Assembly: GCA_036271795.1 (NCBI GenBank)
Contig: DATAZY010000033.1
Coordinates: forward strand, 1 to 35,717
DNA: 35,717 nt
Direction of reading: 5' to 3'
From: Galbitalea sp036271795
GTDB lineage: Bacteria; Actinomycetota; Actinomycetes; Actinomycetales; Microbacteriaceae
Below the pieces are notes generated by a model, which saw only the letters and a program-made list of their open reading frames with translations, had not been told where the DNA came from and searched no databases. A program made the position numbers and the translations under genes. Below, piece after piece: positions 9,079-16,713 of the stretch; position 1 is the first letter of the stretch, and every line of letters begins with the position of its first letter.

Positions 9079-9196
9079 GAGAAACGGGCAAGATCTGTAA
9101 TCCCTGCCCCCAGGAGCTGATCCCCATCCATTCATGCGACCCGACACCGGGGAAGTGATGTCGGGGCCAGAACGGCTGAGGGTCGGCTGCTGGGCG

Positions 9197-9628
9197 CTAG
9201 AAGAGCCCGGGGATCACCTCCTCTGTCCTGTTCGCATACTTCGATTCGGCTTCGCTGTAGTAGGTGTTCCAGGCTTCTGTGTCCCAGATCTCGGCGCGGT
9301 TGCCTGCACCGATGACGGTCAGTTCCCGATCCAGTCCCGCGTACTCGCGAAGGATCACCGGGAGCGTGACCCGGTTCTGCTTGTCCGGCTGTTCCTGGAT
9401 TGCGCCGGAGAGCAGGCCGCGCTGATAGTCGCGGGTGTCCTTGTCGGTGACCGGACCCTGGCTGACCTTCTCGAGCACGCGCTCGAATTCACGCGAGCTA
9501 TACACGTACAGGCAGTGTTCCTGGCCCCGGGTGATGACGACGCCGGCGGCGAGTTCGTCGCGGAACTTCGCCGGAAGGATGATGCGGCCCTTCTCATCGA
9601 GCTTGGGTGCGTAGGTGCCAAGAAACAT
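9197..9628 (-). CDS. mraZ: Transcriptional regulator MraZ
   Basis: MraZ is the first gene of the dcw operon and encodes a ring-forming DNA-binding protein with two AbrB-like (SpoVT/MraZ) domains that regulates its own operon. The start at ATG 9628 gives MFLGTYAPKLDEKGRIILP, the canonical N-terminus, with AGGGGAG just upstream as ribosome site; the frame runs five codons further upstream without family similarity. The product is 143 residues, the normal length. The paired DxKGR-type motifs are visible: DEKGRIILPAKFRDEL near residues 10-25 and DKQNRVTLPVILREYAGL in the second half. The upstream region holds three GTGGAG repeats that are its likely binding site, so negative autoregulation of the wall and division operon is inferred. 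Confidence 0.97.
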   Translation of the reverse strand: MFLGTYAPKLDEKGRIILPAKFRDELAAGVVITRGQEHCLYVYSSREFERVLEKVSQGPVTDKDTRDYQRGLLSGAIQEQPDKQNRVTLPVILREYAGLDRELTVIGAGNRAEIWDTEAWNTYYSEAESKYANRTEEVIPGLF

Positions 9629-9669
9629 CTGCGCTCCCCTCAACGATCCGGCCAGAATTTCAGGTTGAC

Positions 9670-9695
9670 CTCCACTTTACTCCACTTAGCTCCAC
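9670..9695 (-). promoter_or_regulatory. Probable MraZ operator: three GTGGAG repeats, 10-bp period
   Basis: On the minus strand GTGGAG occurs at 9695-9690, 9685-9680 and 9675-9670, each beginning exactly ten bases from the next, with AT-rich spacers. This lies 42 bp upstream of the mraZ start. Known MraZ operators are short G-rich direct repeats of the TGGG type in helical phase in front of mraZ, so this arrangement fits well. The exact promoter elements cannot be fixed by eye; TAAAGT and TAAGTG stretches between the repeats could overlap a -10 region. Confidence 0.85.
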
Positions 9696-9766
9696 AATGT
9701 GCAGTTTTCCGAACAGAATTCATGACCCCAGTTCGAGTCAGAGGAGAAATCCCACGGAAAATGGCA

Positions 9767-9782
9767 GTGGAGGGCGGTGGAG
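9767..9782 (+). promoter_or_regulatory. Two further GTGGAG repeats, opposite orientation
   Basis: GTGGAG occurs on the plus strand at 9767-9772 and 9777-9782, again at ten-base spacing, about 75 bp upstream of the three-repeat array and facing the other way. A single GTGGGA also reads on the minus strand at 9755-9750. They may form a second MraZ site allowing looping or control of transcription towards the DUF3040 gene, but no plus-strand gene starts next to them. Role uncertain. Confidence 0.5.
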
Positions 9783-9824
9783 GGAAATAGCCCGATTTTG
9801 CGCCGATGTGGTTCGTCAGAGCGC

Positions 9825-9856
9825 AAAAAAGGGCCGATCCGTGAGGATCAGCCCTT
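9825..9856 (-). terminator. Rho-independent terminator after the DUF3040 gene
   Basis: Reading the minus strand, AAGGGC and GATCC pair with GGATC and GCCCTT around a four-base loop, with a single internal mismatch, and the stem is followed by a run of six T (plus-strand A at 9825-9830). It lies 24 bp after the DUF3040 stop codon and separates that gene from the mraZ promoter region. Confidence 0.85.
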
Positions 9857-9879
9857 AGCGACCTGTCTAGAGGTGCTCG

Positions 9880-10245
9880 CTACTCGTCCGTGTCATCCGG
9901 CCTGGATGTCCAGCGATCGCCGGGATTCTGCCGCGTACCCTCGGCACTGGCATCCGCTTCCGGCTCGGCCTGCGGAACGTGAGCACCGCGCGGTGGCGTG
10001 AGCGCAATCAGGACGCCAGCGAACATCAGGATGAATCCGAGGACTCCGATAATGGGAAGTCGAATAACTACACCGGCGATCAGGGTTGCGACTCCGACGA
10101 TCCCGATGAGGACACCCGTGACGACCATCGCGTACGTTGGTCGACCGTGCCGACCGGCTGCACCAGCCACAAAATCGGCATCGTTGTGGTAGAGACTGCG
10201 CTCCATTTCTTCAAGGAGCCGCTGCTCCTGCTCGGAAAGTGGCAT
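9880..10245 (-). CDS. DUF3040 family small membrane protein
   Basis: The start at ATG 10245 gives MPLSEQEQRLLEEMERSLYH, the hallmark N-terminus of actinobacterial DUF3040 proteins, with a GAGG ribosome site nine bases upstream. The product is 121 residues: an acidic amphipathic N-terminal helix (about 4-20), two closely spaced transmembrane helices (about 38-60 and 62-80), and an acidic Pro/Glu-rich cytoplasmic tail. Function is unknown; the family is widespread next to dcw clusters (as I recall, Rv2169c is the M. tuberculosis counterpart), so a role linked to the envelope or division is often suggested but not shown. It is divergent from the polyprenyl synthase gene and ends in its own terminator. 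Confidence 0.9.
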   Translation of the reverse strand: MPLSEQEQRLLEEMERSLYHNDADFVAGAAGRHGRPTYAMVVTGVLIGIVGVATLIAGVVIRLPIIGVLGFILMFAGVLIALTPPRGAHVPQAEPEADASAEGTRQNPGDRWTSRPDDTDE

Positions 10246-10331
10246 TCTGTTTACCTCACGCACCTCGGTGACGTACGACAACTACTGCTTAATAGTAGCC
10301 GTCGCCGTCTGGCTAGGCTAGGAGCGTGCCT

Positions 10332-11447
10332 GTGAGTACCCGGTTAGTTGATTTGATCGGCCTTCGAATCGATGAATTTCTGACCGAGCGGCGGCCGGCA
10401 GTTTCCGCGATTGCGACGGAACTCGATCCGTTCATCGAGTTTTCTGGCTCCTTGCTGCGCGGCGGCAAACGATTTCGTGCGCTTTTCTGTTACTGGGGGT
10501 GGAACGCCGTCGGTGCGGGAAGAGACGGATTCGACCCGCTCGAAGCACTCGACCCACCGCGCGATCTCGCGAGTGTCGTCGATGTCGCGACCGGTCTCGA
10601 ACTGTTTCATGCCGCGGCGCTGGTACACGACGACATCATGGACAGCTCGGACACCAGGCGCGGGATGCCCGCCGCGCACGTTCGGTTCTCCGAGCTGCAC
10701 CGGGCGAATGGCTGGACCGGCCCAGGGGCCGGCTTCGGAACATCCGGTGCCCTGTTGCTCGGAGACCTGGTTCTGGGCTGGAGTGACGAACTGATCGAGC
10801 AGGGCCTGGGTCTGCTCGATTCACGTTCCGCGGCCGACGCGGCGCGCGCCGAATTCAATCGGATGCGCACCGAAGTCACCCTTGGCCAGTACCTCGATAT
10901 TCTCGAGGAACGATCGTGGCGGAGTTCGCCGGAGAGCGACCAGCTGTCTCGCGCACACCGGGTTCTCGTCTACAAATCGGCGAAGTACAGCGTCGAGGCG
11001 CCGCTCGTCATCGGCGCGAGCATGGGCAGCGCGACCGCCGGACAGCTGGCTGCGCTCCGTGGATTCGGGCTTCCGCTCGGGATCGCCTACCAACTCCGGG
11101 ACGACATGCTCGGCGTCTTCGGCGATCCCGCCGTCACCGGAAAGCCCGCCGGGGACGATCTGCGCGAAGGCAAGCGCACCGTGCTCATCGCACTCGCCCG
11201 CGCAGGGCTGCCGGCGAACGCCGCCCGCCTCCTCGACGAGCTGCTCGGGGATCCCGCCCTGGACGGTGACCAGATCCGGATGTTGCAGAGCACCCTGGTG
11301 GAGTCGGGAGCGGTTGACAAGGTCGAGCGGATGATTTCGCACAATGTCGGACTGGCCCGCGAAGCCCTCGACGAAGCGCCACTCGATCGCGCTGCCCTCA
11401 CCGAGCTCGGACAACTCGCCGACACCGTCATCAACCGGACTGCCTAG
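10332..11447 (+). CDS. Polyprenyl (geranylgeranyl-type) diphosphate synthase
   Basis: This is a trans-isoprenyl diphosphate synthase that condenses isopentenyl diphosphate with an allylic diphosphate. The first aspartate-rich motif is DDIMD at 100-104 in LVHDDIMDSSDTRRG, and the second is in YQLRDDMLGVFGDPAVTGK (about 253-271). GGKRFRA near 44-50 is the conserved substrate-binding segment. The 371-residue length fits the IdsA group. I prefer the GTG at 10332 because AGGAG lies seven bases upstream; a GTG at 10326 is also possible and would sit exactly seven bases after a TAGGCT -10-like hexamer, as in a leaderless transcript. Position next to the Rv2175c-like and kinase genes matches idsA2 of M. 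tuberculosis. Chain length cannot be told from sequence alone. Confidence 0.92.
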   Translation: MSTRLVDLIGLRIDEFLTERRPAVSAIATELDPFIEFSGSLLRGGKRFRALFCYWGWNAVGAGRDGFDPLEALDPPRDLASVVDVATGLELFHAAALVHDDIMDSSDTRRGMPAAHVRFSELHRANGWTGPGAGFGTSGALLLGDLVLGWSDELIEQGLGLLDSRSAADAARAEFNRMRTEVTLGQYLDILEERSWRSSPESDQLSRAHRVLVYKSAKYSVEAPLVIGASMGSATAGQLAALRGFGLPLGIAYQLRDDMLGVFGDPAVTGKPAGDDLREGKRTVLIALARAGLPANAARLLDELLGDPALDGDQIRMLQSTLVESGAVDKVERMISHNVGLAREALDEAPLDRAALTELGQLADTVINRTA

Positions 11448-11507
11448 GTCCCGTCAGCCCTACTGGCCGCCATCGTCAGCCCGATTACCCGCCGCTGGCA
11501 GATAAAT

Positions 11508-11849
11508 CTAGAAACCGAGTGCCTGCGCGACCCGCCTGACTTCGGCCTTGCGGCCGGCCTTCAGCGCATCCACCGGACTCACGCCGAGGCTGTCCTCCGT
11601 GGTCAGCAGCCAGTGCATGGCCTCTTCGTCATTGAATCCGCTGTCTCCGAGGACAACGAGCGTCCCCTTGAGTTCGCTCATTGGCTCATCGCCGACGATG
11701 AAATCTGCCGGGACGCGCCATACTCCGTCGACACGAGACGCAAGGAGAGCGCGGTCTTCGATCAGCCGACGAACCTGGCTGACTTTGAGACCGAGTCGCT
11801 CCGTGAGGTCGGGAATCGTGAGCCACTGCACGTCCGGAAGATCAGCCAC
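11508..11849 (-). CDS. Rv2175c-type HTH DNA-binding protein
   Basis: The 113-residue product resembles Rv2175c of M. tuberculosis: a winged-helix-like N-terminal segment (LTIPDLTERLGLKVSQVRRL, about 10-29, followed by DGVWRVPADFI) and a conserved C-terminal domain (about 57-113) with GTLVVLGDSGFNDEEAMHW. It starts with GTG at 11849, with AGGA seven bases upstream. In M. tuberculosis Rv2175c is a DNA-binding substrate of the Ser/Thr kinase PknL, which lowers its DNA affinity. Here the PASTA kinase lies 1.5 kb away, with a LysM protein gene between. Thr11 and Thr16 in the N-terminus are candidate phosphosites by position only. It is transcribed convergently with the polyprenyl synthase. Confidence 0.82.
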   Translation of the reverse strand: MADLPDVQWLTIPDLTERLGLKVSQVRRLIEDRALLASRVDGVWRVPADFIVGDEPMSELKGTLVVLGDSGFNDEEAMHWLLTTEDSLGVSPVDALKAGRKAEVRRVAQALGF

Positions 11850-11938
11850 CCGTTAATCCTTTCACGCGCGGCATCACAACCCCGGCATTTCGCCCCACGT
11901 TTTGCCTTTCTTTACTTGAGTCACACCAGCCTCAATGA

Positions 11939-11974
11939 TTGACACCAGTGTTATTCTGTGTCACGTTTGGTGTC
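11939..11974. promoter_or_regulatory. Inverted repeat GACACCA-N20-TGGTGTC in a divergent intergenic region
   Basis: GACACCA at 11941-11947 pairs with TGGTGTC at 11968-11974. A TTGACA hexamer (11939-11944) overlaps the left arm, and a related CACACCAG lies just upstream (about 11922-11929), spaced two helical turns from GACACCAG. The 189-bp gap separates the divergent Rv2175c-like and LysM genes. A promoter with an operator is plausible, but I see no good -10 at 16-18 bp from the TTGACA. Confidence 0.35.
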
Positions 11975-12038
11975 TGGATAGCAGGGGGTGTTGTCCGCGT
12001 AGCGGCCTTGTACTGCCAGGCCCCTTCAGTGAGGCGGG

Positions 12039-13238
12039 ATGTTCATGTCGGAGTTTTCGGACCGGGATCGCCCGTCGACCTCGCCCTTCGTCGGGCTGGC
12101 GCCGACGCGCACGCTTCTCACCGGCTCGACAGACGGCCGGGCACGCCATCTCGCGGCGCATGAGGCGCATGAACCGGCTCGAACCAACAAGACACTGTCT
12201 GCCACCATGCCGGTGCTCCTGGTCGGCACTCTCGCGCTCTCGAGCCTCGGCCTCGCGCCCCTCCAGGCGACCCAGAAACCGGACCAGCGCGGCAAGGTGA
12301 ATTCGACGAATCCGAACGCAAACATCCCTCGACTCACGGGAACCATCACGACGGATTCGATGACGTCCGTGCCGACGACCGACACGTCCACGGTCTCGAT
12401 CGCGTCTGTTGTCGTGCCGGGCACCTATACGGTTCGCGCGGGTGACACCGTCAGCGGAATCGCAGGCCGCTACGGTCTCTCCACCGCCTCGGTGCTCGCG
12501 CTCAACGGTCTCGGCTGGAAGTCGCTGATCTTCCCGCGCCAGGTCCTCAAACTGACGAACGTTGCGACGCCATCCCCGGCTGTGTCTCCGGCTCCTTCGG
12601 CCACGCCCGCTGTAGCGATGGCACCGGCGGCACCCGCCGCAAACGGCAGCTACACGATCCAGCGCGGCGACACGGTCACCGCAATCGCCCGAAAATTCGG
12701 GGTGACGATTACCGCCATCCTCTCCGCCAACGGACTCTCCGCGTCCAGCATCATCTACGCCGGACGCACGCTTGTCATCCCGGGCGCGGGCGTCCAGCCA
12801 GCGCAGGTTGGACCGGTGACGGTTGTCTCGAGTTCCGCTGGCAGTGTCCGGGCCAACGCGCGGGTCATCATCTCGGTCGGTCGCTCGCTCGGCGTTCCCG
12901 ACTACGGCATCGTCATCGCGCTCGCAGCCGCCGAGCAGGAATCTGGCCTGCAAAACCTCAGCTATGGTGACCGCGATTCCGTCGGCCTGTTCCAGCAGCG
13001 TCCGAGCGCCGGCTGGGGCACCATCGCCCAACTCACCACCCCCAGCTACGCGGCGGCACTCTTTTACGGCGGACCACACAACCCGAACAAGGGCAAGACC
13101 CGTGGCCTTCTCGACATCCCCGGCTGGCAGTCCATGACCGTAACCCAGGCCGCACAGGCCGTGCAGGTCTCTGCGGCCCCGAACGCGTACGCCAAGTGGG
13201 AAGCGCCGGCGCGAGCGCTTCTGGCCCAACTGGGCTGA
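12039..13238 (+). CDS. LysM-domain lytic transglycosylase-like cell wall protein
   Basis: The 399-residue product has a cytoplasmic or leader segment (1-55), a hydrophobic helix at about 56-76 (signal-anchor or late signal peptide), a Thr/Ser-rich linker, two LysM peptidoglycan-binding domains (about 129-172 and 204-247, each starting YTVRAGDTV or YTIQRGDTV), an Ala/Pro linker between them, and a C-terminal lysozyme-like domain (about 270-398) with AAAEQESGLQNL, where E301 is the likely catalytic glutamate, and GDRDSVGLFQQRPS. It probably binds and cleaves septal or lateral peptidoglycan outside the cell. An ATG at 12039 is close to GAGG (4-base spacer); a second ATG at 12045 has a 10-base spacer, so the start is uncertain by two codons. 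It lies just upstream of the PASTA kinase gene. Confidence 0.9.
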   Translation: MFMSEFSDRDRPSTSPFVGLAPTRTLLTGSTDGRARHLAAHEAHEPARTNKTLSATMPVLLVGTLALSSLGLAPLQATQKPDQRGKVNSTNPNANIPRLTGTITTDSMTSVPTTDTSTVSIASVVVPGTYTVRAGDTVSGIAGRYGLSTASVLALNGLGWKSLIFPRQVLKLTNVATPSPAVSPAPSATPAVAMAPAAPAANGSYTIQRGDTVTAIARKFGVTITAILSANGLSASSIIYAGRTLVIPGAGVQPAQVGPVTVVSSSAGSVRANARVIISVGRSLGVPDYGIVIALAAAEQESGLQNLSYGDRDSVGLFQQRPSAGWGTIAQLTTPSYAAALFYGGPHNPNKGKTRGLLDIPGWQSMTVTQAAQAVQVSAAPNAYAKWEAPARALLAQLG

Positions 13239-13306
13239 GAATTTCGGCTACCTGCGTATCTGGCCGGTAGCGCCGTGTTCAGAGCAGTCGCACGGGTGCC
13301 CGAACC

Positions 13307-13312
13307 TACAAT
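13307..13312 (+). promoter_or_regulatory. -10 element TACAAT giving a probable leaderless kinase mRNA
   Basis: TACAAT ends six bases before the GTG start at 13319, so a transcript starting seven bases after the -10 would begin at the start codon. No Shine-Dalgarno sequence precedes that GTG. No clear -35 is seen. Confidence 0.6.
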
Positions 13313-13318
13313 CAGACA

Positions 13319-15271
13319 GTGACTGCAGGCTCCACGGACTCCCTGGTAGGCCGGCTCATCGACGGCCGATACCAGGTACGCTCGCGCATCGCGCGGGGCG
13401 GAATGGCGACCGTGTACCTGGCGACGGACCTGCGACTCGAGCGCAAGGTCGCCATCAAAGTCATGCACGGCCACCTGTCCGACGACAGCAAGTTCCGGGA
13501 CCGGTTCATCCAGGAGGCCCGGTCGGCCGCGCGCCTCGCTCATCCCAACGTCGTCAACGTCTTCGACCAGGGCCAGGACAGCGATATGGCCTACCTGGTC
13601 ATGGAATACCTGCCGGGAATCACGCTGCGCGACCTCCTGCAGGAACACGGACGGCTCACCACAGACCAAACCCTGGACATCCTCGAAGCCGTCCTTGCCG
13701 GACTGTCGGCGGCGCACAAGGCCGGTATCGTTCACCGCGACCTGAAGCCAGAGAACGTACTTCTCGCCGATGATGGCCGCATCAAAATCGGCGACTTCGG
13801 CCTCGCTCGCGCCGCCAGCGCGAACACCGCGACAGGCGCGGCACTGCTTGGCACGATCGCCTACCTCTCCCCCGAACTCGTCACCCGCGGAATCGCAGAC
13901 ACCCGCAGTGACATCTACGCCGTCGGAATCATGACCTACGAGATGCTCACCAGCAAGCAGCCTTTCGTCGGCGAGCAGCCCATGCAGATCGCCTACCAGC
14001 ACGCCAACGACACCGTGCCGTCTCCCAGCACCGAGAATCCTCGGGTTCCCGCGGAGCTCGATGAACTCGTGCTCTGGGCGACCGCGCGCGAACCGGATGA
14101 GCGGCCGCGCGACGCACGCGCGCTACTGAACGAAGTGATTGCGGTGCGTTCCACGCTCGATGCGGAGGCCTACAACGCGCCGACCGTCGCCCAGCGGACG
14201 ATGGTCATGCCCCCCGCTGTCGCGCCACCACCCCGCGGCGACACCTCGGAGACCCAGATTCTCGCACCAACGCGTCGGAAGACGGCCCCCACCGTGTCAT
14301 CCGCCGTGGATGACCTCGCCATCCGCTCGCGCAGACGTCGCGGTCGCGGCTGGTTGCTGGCCGTGGTGATCGTCGTGCTGGTGGGACTCGCAGGCGGAGC
14401 CGGCTGGTACTTCGGCGCCGGACCGGGCGCCAATGCGGCGATTCCCAGCGTCGCGGGCGACACGCTCACTGCGGCGACGGCTGCGCTGACGGATGCGGGC
14501 TTCACCCCACTGACGACGACGACCAGCCGGTTCGATCCGGACAATGCAACGGGGACCGTGTCGGCCACCAGCCCCGCGATTGGCAGGAGCGTAGCCAAGG
14601 GCGCGAAGGTCACGATCATCCTGTCGAAGGGTCCGGCGCAGCTGTCGATCCCGGTGCTGGCCGGCCTGCCGGAGACCCAGGCAAAGGCGGCGATCCGCAG
14701 CGCGAAATTCCTGGTCGGAAGTCCTACCATCCGACAGTTCGACCCGAAGGTGACCAAGGGAACCGTCATCGACTACGACAGGACCGGCGGCACGAGCCTC
14801 CTGAAGCAGACGACCTATAGCCAGAAGAGACCGATCACCTTGATCGTGTCGGCCGGCCCGCTCCCGGACGTCGCGAACCTGTCGGTCATCGCGGCGGAGG
14901 CGAAACTGAAGAAGGCAGGCCTCACAGTGTCCGAGGCCGGCAGCGAGGCGTACAACGCGACCATTCCGGTCGGCAACGTCGTCTCCATCGACCCGCAGAC
15001 GAACGCCGCAGGTGTCGGACGGCTCTTCCGCGTCGGAGATACTTCCCCAGTGTTGCTGATCACCTCGCGCGGACCGCAGATGGTCGAGGTCCCGACGGGA
15101 TTGGGGCTCTGGAGCGCCGCAAAGGCCAAGCTGCTCGCCGCGGGCTTCAAACTCAGCTATCCCCCGGCGGCCGACCACGGGTTTGACCCCACAGTCAAGA
15201 GCACGAGTCCCGCCGAGGGCACGCTCGCACCACTCGGTTCCACGATCGTCGTGACCTTCGTCGACGGCTAG
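13319..15271 (+). CDS. PASTA-domain Ser/Thr protein kinase (PknB/PknL type)
   Basis: This membrane kinase links extracytoplasmic wall fragments or lipid II to intracellular phosphorylation. The 650-residue product has an N-terminal Hanks-type kinase domain (about 18-275): glycine loop IARGGMATVYLA (24-35), catalytic lysine K47 in VAIKVM, HRDLKPEN at 139-146 with catalytic D141, DFG at 159-161, and SPE in place of APE at 184-186. A Pro/Thr-rich juxtamembrane region follows, a basic stop-transfer RSRRRRGR, one transmembrane helix (about 345-366) and about four PASTA repeats to the C-terminus. Position beside idsA, the Rv2175c-like gene and aroG matches pknL, but M. tuberculosis PknL lacks PASTA domains, so the domain layout is closer to PknB. 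The stop codon overlaps that of aroG in a shared CTAG. Confidence 0.96.
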   Translation: MTAGSTDSLVGRLIDGRYQVRSRIARGGMATVYLATDLRLERKVAIKVMHGHLSDDSKFRDRFIQEARSAARLAHPNVVNVFDQGQDSDMAYLVMEYLPGITLRDLLQEHGRLTTDQTLDILEAVLAGLSAAHKAGIVHRDLKPENVLLADDGRIKIGDFGLARAASANTATGAALLGTIAYLSPELVTRGIADTRSDIYAVGIMTYEMLTSKQPFVGEQPMQIAYQHANDTVPSPSTENPRVPAELDELVLWATAREPDERPRDARALLNEVIAVRSTLDAEAYNAPTVAQRTMVMPPAVAPPPRGDTSETQILAPTRRKTAPTVSSAVDDLAIRSRRRRGRGWLLAVVIVVLVGLAGGAGWYFGAGPGANAAIPSVAGDTLTAATAALTDAGFTPLTTTTSRFDPDNATGTVSATSPAIGRSVAKGAKVTIILSKGPAQLSIPVLAGLPETQAKAAIRSAKFLVGSPTIRQFDPKVTKGTVIDYDRTGGTSLLKQTTYSQKRPITLIVSAGPLPDVANLSVIAAEAKLKKAGLTVSEAGSEAYNATIPVGNVVSIDPQTNAAGVGRLFRVGDTSPVLLITSRGPQMVEVPTGLGLWSAAKAKLLAAGFKLSYPPAADHGFDPTVKSTSPAEGTLAPLGSTIVVTFVDG

Positions 15272-16656
15272 ACAATATCGGCGCGGTCGAACGCGCTCAG
15301 TTCTTCGGCAACCAGGAACGCCAGTTCGAGCGACTGCATGTGGTTGAGACGCGGGTCACACAGCGACTCGTACCGGGTCGCGAGGTCGGCCTCGTCGATC
15401 TGCTCCGAGCCGCCGAGGCACTCTGTCACGTCGTCGCCGGTGAGCTCGATGTGGATACCGCCCGGGTACGTTCCTGCCGCGCGGTGGGCCTCGAAGAATC
15501 CCTTGACCTCGTCCACGATGTCGTCGAAGCGACGCGTCTTGTAGCCGGTCGGCGTGGTCAGTCCGTTCCCATGCATCGGGTCGCTGATCCAGAGCGGATT
15601 CGCATCAAGGGTCTTGATCGCCTCGAGGAGTGGTGGGAGCGCATCCCGAACCTTGCCCGCACCCATGCGCGCGACGAAAGTCAGACGCCCCGGCTCGCGG
15701 TTCGGGTCGAGCTTGTCGATCAGTTGCTCCATGTCGGCGGGAGTCGTGGTCGGCCCCAGCTTCACGCCGATGGGGTTGCGGATCCGGCTGAAGTAGTCGA
15801 CATGCGCGCCATCGAGCGCGCGGGTGCGCTCCCCGATCCAGACGAAATGTGCCGACGTGTTGACGGGAGTCCCGTTTCGTGAGTCGATGCGCGTCATCGG
15901 CCGCTCGTAGTCCATCAGCAGGCCTTCGTGGCTCGAGTAGAACTCGACCCGCTTGAGCTCGTCGAAGTCCGCGCCGGCAGCGAGCATGAACCTGATCGCC
16001 TTGTCGATCTCGCCCGCGAGCTTCTCGTAGCGGTGATTGGCGGGGTTGGAGGCGAAGCCGCGATTCCAGCTGTGCACCTGGCGCAGGTCGGCGAAACCAC
16101 CCTGAGTGAACGCCCTGATCAGATTGAGCGTCGACGCGGCCGTGTGGTAGCCCTGCACGAGCCTGCGCGGATCGGCCTCCCGGGACTCTGGGGTGAAGTC
16201 GTAGCCGTTGACGATGTCGCCGCGGTAGGCGGGCAGGGTCACGTCGCCGCGGGTTTCCGTGTCGCTCGAACGGGGCTTGGCGAACTGGCCGGCCATCCGA
16301 CCCATTTTGATGATGGGCATCGAGGCGCCGTAGGTGAGCACGACCGCCATCTGCAGGATCGTCTTGACCCGGTTGCGAATGGCCTCGGCTGTCGCCCCCG
16401 CGAAGGTCTCGGCGCAGTCGCCACCCTGGAGCAGGAACGCCTCGCCGCGGGCCGCACGCGCGAGCCGCTCGCGAAGAATGTCGACCTCACCCGCGAAGAC
16501 CAGCGGCGGGAGTCCGGCGATTTCGGCGCTCGCCGCGGCAACCGCATCCGGATCCGGCCAGGCCGGCTGCTGGCTGATGGGAAGCGTCCGCCAATAGTCG
16601 AGGCCGGCGATCACAGCGGGATCGGCGAGCACGACGGTTTCTGACGGGTCAACCAC
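15268..16656 (-). CDS. aroG: Class II 3-deoxy-D-arabino-heptulosonate 7-phosphate synthase
   Basis: This enzyme condenses phosphoenolpyruvate and erythrose 4-phosphate in the first step of the shikimate pathway. The 462-residue length and the segments GEAFLLQGGDCAETF (about 71-85), MGRMAGQFAKPRS, LPAYRGDIVNGYDF, SHEGLLMDYE, WIGERTR and WISDPMHGN are typical of the class II (plant-like, M. tuberculosis AroG) family; the cysteine in GGDCAE is a metal ligand in that family. The start is GTG at 16656 with AAGGAAAA upstream. It is the last gene of a probable glk-plsC-aroG unit and converges on the kinase gene, sharing the palindromic CTAG as stop codons. In M. tuberculosis chorismate mutase activates this enzyme, but no such gene is in view. 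Confidence 0.97.
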   Translation of the reverse strand: MVDPSETVVLADPAVIAGLDYWRTLPISQQPAWPDPDAVAAASAEIAGLPPLVFAGEVDILRERLARAARGEAFLLQGGDCAETFAGATAEAIRNRVKTILQMAVVLTYGASMPIIKMGRMAGQFAKPRSSDTETRGDVTLPAYRGDIVNGYDFTPESREADPRRLVQGYHTAASTLNLIRAFTQGGFADLRQVHSWNRGFASNPANHRYEKLAGEIDKAIRFMLAAGADFDELKRVEFYSSHEGLLMDYERPMTRIDSRNGTPVNTSAHFVWIGERTRALDGAHVDYFSRIRNPIGVKLGPTTTPADMEQLIDKLDPNREPGRLTFVARMGAGKVRDALPPLLEAIKTLDANPLWISDPMHGNGLTTPTGYKTRRFDDIVDEVKGFFEAHRAAGTYPGGIHIELTGDDVTECLGGSEQIDEADLATRYESLCDPRLNHMQSLELAFLVAEELSAFDRADIV

Positions 16657-16713
16657 GGAGTTTTCCTTGCAGCGAAGAGGTGGGATCGGGCGTATTCGGC
16701 CCAGCCAATCAGC

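Noticed and set aside
11453..11482. Direct repeat CGTCAGCCC twice, 21 bp apart, after the polyprenyl synthase
   Set aside because: Only nine bases, in a short convergent spacer, with no further copies nearby; insufficient to call a repeat element.
11961..13229. 422-codon minus-strand open frame opposite the LysM gene
   Set aside because: Arg/Asp/Gly-rich shadow of the LysM/transglycosylase gene, which has clear domains on the plus strand.
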